DNA of 64,000 nt from Sutcliffiella cohnii (GTDB lineage Bacteria; Bacillota; Bacilli; Bacillales; Bacillaceae_I). The notes beneath the pieces were generated by a model, which saw only the letters and a list, made by a program, of their open reading frames with translations, did no database searches and was not told the DNA's origin. The stretch spans positions 4,150,869 to 4,214,868 of the forward strand of contig NZ_CP018866.1 in NCBI RefSeq assembly GCF_002250055.1, given 5' to 3'. Below, in pieces: positions 59,001 to 64,000 of the stretch; positions within the stretch are counted from its first letter, which is position 1, and each line of letters opens with the position of its first letter. Made by a program: the position numbers and the translations under genes.

Positions 59001-60236
59001 TTAAAATTCTAAATTATATTTTTTTCCGGATTTAATTTTTAACGTGTCTCCAACGAATAGAATCAGTATACTTGAAACTACGACGAAAGATGTAATAATG
59101 ATAAGCGTCATTGTCATTCCCAATTGATCAGAAAGTGGTCCAGCTAAAACAAATCCTAGTGGCATAAAAACAAATGATACGAATGAATCTAAAGAGCCTA
59201 TTCTAGATAATAAATTCTGCGGAATATTTTTTTGCACTATTGTATCCCATAATACAGCACCAATAACAATACTAGCGCTAGCTAACATGGCAGCAAACAT
59301 TATTAACCAGGAAGGCATAGGACCAATCAGTACTAGAAATTCTATAGAAACAAAGAGTGGCATGATAATAAAGCAAAATCTCAATGGGTTTTTAAGCTTT
59401 ATATTGTGCGACAATAATGCACCAATTAACCCTCCAATTGCACCAGCAGTTACAATAAATCCCCACACTTTAGGGCCTCCATAGTTTTCTGAAATTACAA
59501 TTGGACCTAATACATAAAAAGCAGCGGTTGCGAAGTTTAATACGGAAAATATAATTAAAGTGGACCATATCCATGAATAATTCCTCGTAACCTTTATCCC
59601 TTCCACCAAATCTGTCCAATAGGATTCTTGTGCTTGAGACTCCTTTTTAAAGCGCTCCTTAACAAAAAGCATTAATATTAAACTCAGAAAAAAGGTTAAC
59701 GCGTCAATAAAAAATATCGTACTAAAACCTAAGAATACAACCATAAGTCCAGCTAAAGCGGGACCTGCAATCTCAAAAATGTTACTCATAATACTTAGTA
59801 CCGAGTTTGCCTTTTGATAATTTTCTTTCGAAGTTAGTTGTGGTATTATTCCACTAGAAGCAGGAGAATGGAAAGCACTCACGGCCCCATATAATACCGA
59901 TGAGACTATTAAATGCCACATTTCTATCGAACCAACAAAAAAAAGTATACCTATTATTAAGTGATTAACTCCTTGTAATAAGTCTGAGATTATTAAAATC
60001 TTTTTCCTCGAAAGACGATCTGCTAATACTCCCCCAAACATAACAAACAGAACCCTAGAAATCCAAAGTGCCCCTAGCACTACCCCTAATTTGGTAGCAC
60101 TTCCAGTAACCTCTAATACAGCAAAGGTGATTGTAACTGGTATTAAAGTATTACCCATTGAAGAAATTACATGAGACAACCAAAATAAAAAGAAGTTTGA
60201 ATCTTTTAAGATTGATCTATTAGTTAAGAAATTCAT
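59001..60236 (-). CDS. MFS exporter
   Basis: 411 residues, 12 predicted membrane segments. Motif A is GGVLADRLSRKKILIISD; SAFHSPASSGIIPQLTSKENYQKANSV is typical of EntS/MFS_3 transporters. It overlaps the upstream JmjC gene by 4 bases (ATGA). Probable exporter of the product made by the ureohydrolase/JmjC enzymes, or self-protection against it. Similar in type to the exporter at 43894. Confidence 0.88.
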   Translation of the reverse strand: MNFLTNRSILKDSNFFLFWLSHVISSMGNTLIPVTITFAVLEVTGSATKLGVVLGALWISRVLFVMFGGVLADRLSRKKILIISDLLQGVNHLIIGILFFVGSIEMWHLIVSSVLYGAVSAFHSPASSGIIPQLTSKENYQKANSVLSIMSNIFEIAGPALAGLMVVFLGFSTIFFIDALTFFLSLILMLFVKERFKKESQAQESYWTDLVEGIKVTRNYSWIWSTLIIFSVLNFATAAFYVLGPIVISENYGGPKVWGFIVTAGAIGGLIGALLSHNIKLKNPLRFCFIIMPLFVSIEFLVLIGPMPSWLIMFAAMLASASIVIGAVLWDTIVQKNIPQNLLSRIGSLDSFVSFVFMPLGFVLAGPLSDQLGMTMTLIIITSFVVVSSILILFVGDTLKIKSGKKYNLEF

Positions 60237-61009
60237 ATATCCCCTCCTATATTAATTGATTCAAGTTTATTCATTACTTTTAACCAATCTATTTTTTGAC
60301 GTTCTTCTAAGTATTGTTTAGCAAGAGAATAGTTACTTTCATTAATAAAATTCCCTGTAATCGATACTGTAGACTTCACATTAACAACTTCATGAGCCCA
60401 GCCACTAGGTGTAAAAACTAAGTCACCAGGGCGTTGTAAAACGTCGATTTCAAAAGTTTCACTATTAAAATACGGTTGGTAACTCTCTCCAAGTATGTTT
60501 TGTTGTATAGACTCTGAAGGAGATAGGAACTTCCACTTTTTTAATCCACTATAAAGCAGATTCCATGCACTACTCATCATAACGTCTATATGTAACTTTG
60601 TTGAAGAAGCACTTGGCCCCAGAAAAACCCATAACCAATATGGTTTTACTTCATCTGGTAATGCATCAAGCCAATTATCAAAAGTCTTAGGAAGATCGAT
60701 ATGTTCCATCACGCCATCAATTATCTCTTTATCATTCAGGTTAGAAGCATACCAAGGGTCAGACTCATTATCCCTATTCATATATATAATATACTCGGCA
60801 AAGTCAAAGAATCGAGTTTCACTGCCGTTTTTCCGGCTAGCGGATAGTAGTTTATTACTATTTTTAAATGATAGGATGTGCTGAGAAAGGATGCGTTCAC
60901 TCATTTCTTGAGATAAAAAGTTCCGAATAATAAAAGGTGCTTTTAATGTCTCCATCGTAATATCATTTAAATTTCTAATTTCTTTGATACTCTTGATTTC
61001 CCTGCTCAT
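60233..61009 (-). CDS. JmjC/cupin-8-like Fe(II)/2-oxoglutarate oxygenase
   Basis: 258 residues. The iron facial triad is visible: HID in STKLHIDVMMSSAWNLLYSGLKKWKFLSP and a distal His in FTPSGWAHEVVNVKSTVSITGNFIN. The WN-x(6)-KKWKFLSP stretch is the JmjC cupin-8 hallmark. It should hydroxylate a protein, peptide or small molecule. GAGGAG site; it overlaps the preceding oxygenase gene by 35 bases. Confidence 0.85.
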   Translation of the reverse strand: MSREIKSIKEIRNLNDITMETLKAPFIIRNFLSQEMSERILSQHILSFKNSNKLLSASRKNGSETRFFDFAEYIIYMNRDNESDPWYASNLNDKEIIDGVMEHIDLPKTFDNWLDALPDEVKPYWLWVFLGPSASSTKLHIDVMMSSAWNLLYSGLKKWKFLSPSESIQQNILGESYQPYFNSETFEIDVLQRPGDLVFTPSGWAHEVVNVKSTVSITGNFINESNYSLAKQYLEERQKIDWLKVMNKLESINIGGDI

Positions 61010-62234
61010 TCGAATTTACTCCTCTCAATTTACAGCTACACGTAACTTCAATACACTTATGCATTAAGAATAAATCTAATAGTTTATGAACAACCTTCTC
61101 ATTCCCTAACACCTGAAAAATATTATGAAATGAAAATTTTGGTTTCTTGTTAATTAATATAAGCGCTTCCTCTATTAAAGCATTATATTCTAATTTTATT
61201 ATCTTACCTCTTAAGTAGATTATTAGTTCTTCATTAATTTTCCTAAAGGATATCTCCGAATTCTTTTTAACTCGAAAACAATTCTTTTTAAAATCTACAT
61301 TACTATCCTGATTGAGAGTAGGAGATCCGATAAAACCTCCATTACTTTTCAATTTATATTGTTGATCTATTAATCCTTGATAAATTGCCTCTCCTAAATC
61401 GTTGTATTCAAAGCCAAAACCATCTTTAATTATTTTATTAAACTCTTTTTTCATAGACTCTTCATTCGACCATGTAACATTAAGTTGTTTATTTTCAGAG
61501 CTAAATATCGGCAAATTCGAAAGGCCTGTACGGATTAGGGCATTTGCAGTTCCAGGAAATATAGCAGTTCCAAGCGTTATCGAAAAATCATTTGTATATA
61601 ATAAATGATAGACATTACTCGGAATAAATATCATATCTCCCGGTTCTAATACCACATGTTCTGCAAACTCTTTCCAATCATCATTCACTTCAAGAATATC
61701 AGCACTTCCTATATATTTGTCATCAGGCTTTTCCTTCCAATACCATATATCTTTGTTACCTGGTCCACAATGTATAAGGAAAATTGGTTCATTGTCTGGG
61801 TGTATTCCAAAAGGAGTGTATCCATAATTCCCAAAAATTGCGTAAGAGTCTGCCCCAACACTAAAGTTTTTATTCCTTAATCCTTTAATGACTTTGGATA
61901 CGAGAAAATCAAAAACTTCCTCACTATAATCTGTAATTCGGTCAAATAACACACAAAAATTATCATCATTTAGCCAATTTACAAACCAATCCTCTAAATT
62001 TTCAAAATCATTAACTTTTTGGTCAAATATTTTGTTCTTCAACCAAGGCTTTACAGAGTTATTAACATTTATATTCATGGAAGGAGCCTTATCACTTTTT
62101 TGAATTTCTCTAATAAAATTTGTATAGATTTCTCCCCAATCCAACTTTTCATTAACAAAATGTCTCCATAATTTCGGTACCGCTAGATTATTAGTTTCTT
62201 CAATTAAGTCATAGTCTACTATTAGTTCACTCAT
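60975..62234 (-). CDS. JmjC/cupin-4-like oxygenase (second of two paralogues)
   Basis: 419 residues. The cupin core has YGYTPFGIHPDNEPIFLIHCGPGNKDIWYW (HPD as HxD) and PGDMIFIPSNVYHLLYTND (distal His). The C-terminal 130 residues look like a winged-helix or dimerisation segment, as in ribosomal oxygenases. It shares layout and motif context with the gene at 62241. A C-terminal CSCKL pair may bind metal. Seven bases after the previous stop; translationally linked. Confidence 0.82.
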   Translation of the reverse strand: MSELIVDYDLIEETNNLAVPKLWRHFVNEKLDWGEIYTNFIREIQKSDKAPSMNINVNNSVKPWLKNKIFDQKVNDFENLEDWFVNWLNDDNFCVLFDRITDYSEEVFDFLVSKVIKGLRNKNFSVGADSYAIFGNYGYTPFGIHPDNEPIFLIHCGPGNKDIWYWKEKPDDKYIGSADILEVNDDWKEFAEHVVLEPGDMIFIPSNVYHLLYTNDFSITLGTAIFPGTANALIRTGLSNLPIFSSENKQLNVTWSNEESMKKEFNKIIKDGFGFEYNDLGEAIYQGLIDQQYKLKSNGGFIGSPTLNQDSNVDFKKNCFRVKKNSEISFRKINEELIIYLRGKIIKLEYNALIEEALILINKKPKFSFHNIFQVLGNEKVVHKLLDLFLMHKCIEVTCSCKLRGVNSNEQGNQEYQRN

Positions 62235-62240
62235 ATATTT

Positions 62241-63482
62241 CTACTCCTTTACATATAATCCCTTATAGTGAATAATGCAATCTAGCAAAATCTTAGCAAC
62301 TTCTAAAGGTATAAAGTTTGCTAATGTTTCTAGCAGTTCCTTGTAAGATACCTCCTGAACGGCGTTAAGGACATCCATCGCTTCTACTATACCTTGTATA
62401 TTTTTAAGCTCTAGTAACCTTCCTCTAACAAATATTGTTATTTTCCCATTGTAGGTTTCATGTAAAATCGGAAAACAAGAAGGCTTCTGTAATGTTTTAT
62501 TATCATAATTTACCTGTTGAACCTTATCTATGTAAGGCTTATGGATGGCATATCCATTACTTTTTAGTAACAAATGATAAAAGTATGCACCTTTTTTTAG
62601 ACCCTCTTCAACAGAGTTATCTGCTGGTAAAGTAATTCTGTTGATTTGTTCATATATACTGTTTTTTAATTCATCCTCTTTAACAAAATATAAAGAATTA
62701 TTCCCGTTCCGTTCTGCCAGCATATTTATCCCCTCATGACCTATAGTAATAGAATTGGAAGGATATAATATGAATCCTAAAAACGAGGAGTATCCAACAT
62801 TTTCAAAAACATGGAAGTCTCCTTTTGGGATAAATAAACAGTCACCTGGTTTCATCACAAAGTGATCAGCATACGGAACAAGGTTTTCTAAATCGAATCG
62901 GCGATCATTTTTTCCTCCAGTTAATTTAAGATAATCTGTTCGTTTCCATATCCATACATGTTTTTCATCAGGACCTAGATGAAAAATTAACGAGTGGTCC
63001 GGATCTTCATGTATTCCAAAAGGTGTATAACCTCCATTAGCAATAAAAGCATAGGTATCGACACCAGCTAACGGAACTCCAACGGAATCTACAACTTTTC
63101 TAACAACGTCTTTAGTTAACTGTGTATGTAATTGATTGTTCCATTTGGTTATACCGTTAAAAGTAAGACAATATTCTTTATGACCAATCGTTTCTTTTAT
63201 CCATGAGTCTAGGTTATTTTCTGGAGCAAATGTTGCATTTTTTATCTCCTCTAATAAATCATAACGTTGGCCATTATCTGTAAAAATCCTTAAAATTGGT
63301 TTTTCATCCTTATCTTTAATCTGACTAAATGCATATTTTAATTCATTGTTAATATAATCAGGTTGTATTAACAAGTTGGGTATTAGAGCATAATCCTCTA
63401 AGTTATTGGTATGGTGAAGAAGTTGTTCCATCCAATCTTTAGAAAATATTTCTTTCTTATATACTTCATTCGCTATTAACAT
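62241..63482 (-). CDS. JmjC/cupin-4-like oxygenase (first of two paralogues)
   Basis: 413 residues. Core NGGYTPFGIHEDPDHSLIFHLG then KHVWIWKR (HED as HxD) and PGDCLFIPKGDFHVFENVGY (distal His), followed by a C-terminal helical domain (ILHETYNGKITIFVRGRLLELK...). Paralogue of 60975-62234, so a gene duplication with divergence. Overlaps the ureohydrolase gene by 7 bases. Substrate unknown; side-chain hydroxylation of an amino acid or peptide is the most likely reaction type. Confidence 0.82.
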   Translation of the reverse strand: MLIANEVYKKEIFSKDWMEQLLHHTNNLEDYALIPNLLIQPDYINNELKYAFSQIKDKDEKPILRIFTDNGQRYDLLEEIKNATFAPENNLDSWIKETIGHKEYCLTFNGITKWNNQLHTQLTKDVVRKVVDSVGVPLAGVDTYAFIANGGYTPFGIHEDPDHSLIFHLGPDEKHVWIWKRTDYLKLTGGKNDRRFDLENLVPYADHFVMKPGDCLFIPKGDFHVFENVGYSSFLGFILYPSNSITIGHEGINMLAERNGNNSLYFVKEDELKNSIYEQINRITLPADNSVEEGLKKGAYFYHLLLKSNGYAIHKPYIDKVQQVNYDNKTLQKPSCFPILHETYNGKITIFVRGRLLELKNIQGIVEAMDVLNAVQEVSYKELLETLANFIPLEVAKILLDCIIHYKGLYVKE

Positions 63483-64000
63483 GAACTAGTCACCTCAACT
63501 ATTTTTTTATTTTGATTAAGTGTTATTAAAGTTGCCAGGTTTGCGGCTGATAAAGCAGCTAAGTTTGGTTTTCTATTACCAGCACAGACTTCAACAAAAT
63601 CAGCTCCGACAATATTAAAATTGCTACATAAGTGACTTATTAATGACGAAACTTGGTGATAGTGAAGACCCCCAATTACTGGCCATGCTACTTCAGGAGC
63701 ATAAGCTGGATCTAAGACATCTACATCAAATGAAATATAAACTGGATTATTCTTATCTAATGAAGAAAAAATAGATGTTACGTCTTTTAACATGTGAATT
63801 TTATTAGCAGAATGAATTGTTACTCTATCTTCTAGGTCAATAGAATTATGATCTTTTTTATCAAATTCTCTTATTCCAACTTGCACTAGCTGATGGAAAT
63901 TTTTCTCCTTCATTAATTCACTAAATACATTTCCTATAGTAAGACCTTGTATGTTTCTTAACCGGCTTTCGTATCGATCTGTATGGGCATCAAAATGTAT
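63476..64000 (-). CDS. Ureohydrolase (arginase/agmatinase family), 5' part outside the window
   Basis: The reading is open to the right edge. Metal-binding motifs are HFDAHTDRY (at 63974-64000) and YISFDVDVLDPAYAP; GGLHYHQVSSLI and VGADFVEVCAGNR also fit the family. It removes urea from a guanidino compound such as arginine, agmatine or a guanidino acid; peptide arginases are also known in this fold. First visible gene of an operon with three JmjC-type oxygenases and an exporter. Confidence 0.88.
   Translation of the reverse strand: MHFDAHTDRYESRLRNIQGLTIGNVFSELMKEKNFHQLVQVGIREFDKKDHNSIDLEDRVTIHSANKIHMLKDVTSIFSSLDKNNPVYISFDVDVLDPAYAPEVAWPVIGGLHYHQVSSLISHLCSNFNIVGADFVEVCAGNRKPNLAALSAANLATLITLNQNKKIVEVTSSC

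Overview
The window looks like a chromosomal segment of a Bacillaceae species. It is AT-rich, has strong AGGAGG-type ribosome sites, rho-independent terminators, an S-box (SAM) riboswitch, and Bacillus-type genes (comK, lspA, coaA, helD, yezD, a YezG-type immunity gene, a PlcR-like regulator). No rRNA or tRNA gene was seen. The left half is housekeeping and catabolic DNA invaded by repeats and insertion sequences; the right half (about 34-64 kb) is an accessory, peptide-signalling and natural-product-like region.

1-24.6 kb: a dispersed palindromic REP-like repeat (two arms meeting at GGGAC-CT-GTCCC) occurs roughly every 1-5 kb. A REP-associated tyrosine transposase (RAYT) abuts one tandem copy. 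Two identical, inverted IS110/IS1111-type elements, one IS3 (IS150-like) element and one IS4-like element have each inserted in the centre of a REP. The IS110 elements carry a downstream structured RNA whose predicted target loop matches the REP centre, so it is a strong bridge-RNA/seekRNA candidate. Between them lie speE, coaA, an FMN monooxygenase, S-box-controlled yezD, lspA, helD and a four-carbon acid-sugar catabolic set (regulator, KdgT-type transporter, DUF1537 kinase, PdxA2).

24.7-34 kb: a HAD phosphatase, an XRE/nucleotidyltransferase toxin-antitoxin-like pair with twin operators, orphan SMI1/KNR4 and YezG immunity genes beside wrecked toxin genes, two lipoproteins, comK and a truncated membrane-protein duplicate.

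34.4-50 kb: a PlcR-like TPR regulator faces an unannotated 41-codon PapR-like pheromone gene ending in TELPYEN. A near-palindromic motif (AATATTCC-K-ATATTAATA) occurs twice in their intergenic region and again before the radical-SAM-like operon (43.8 kb), in the divergent region at 47.57 kb and before a secreted-protein gene at 49.2 kb. This suggests one quorum-sensing regulon. It would include a 20-residue cationic peptide with GNAT, nucleotidyltransferase and MFS genes, and a seven-gene operon: radical-SAM-like protein, two hydrolases, a thymidylate-kinase-like protein, a cytidylate-kinase/GT2 fusion, a GT2-TPR glycosyltransferase and an EI-like phosphotransferase. I recognise no described system with this gene set; its product is unknown.

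50-64 kb: a membrane cupredoxin, a two-component system beside an ABC exporter, a LURP-one protein, and a second compact operon (ureohydrolase, three JmjC/cupin oxygenases, MFS exporter, then a prolyl oligopeptidase) running off the right edge.
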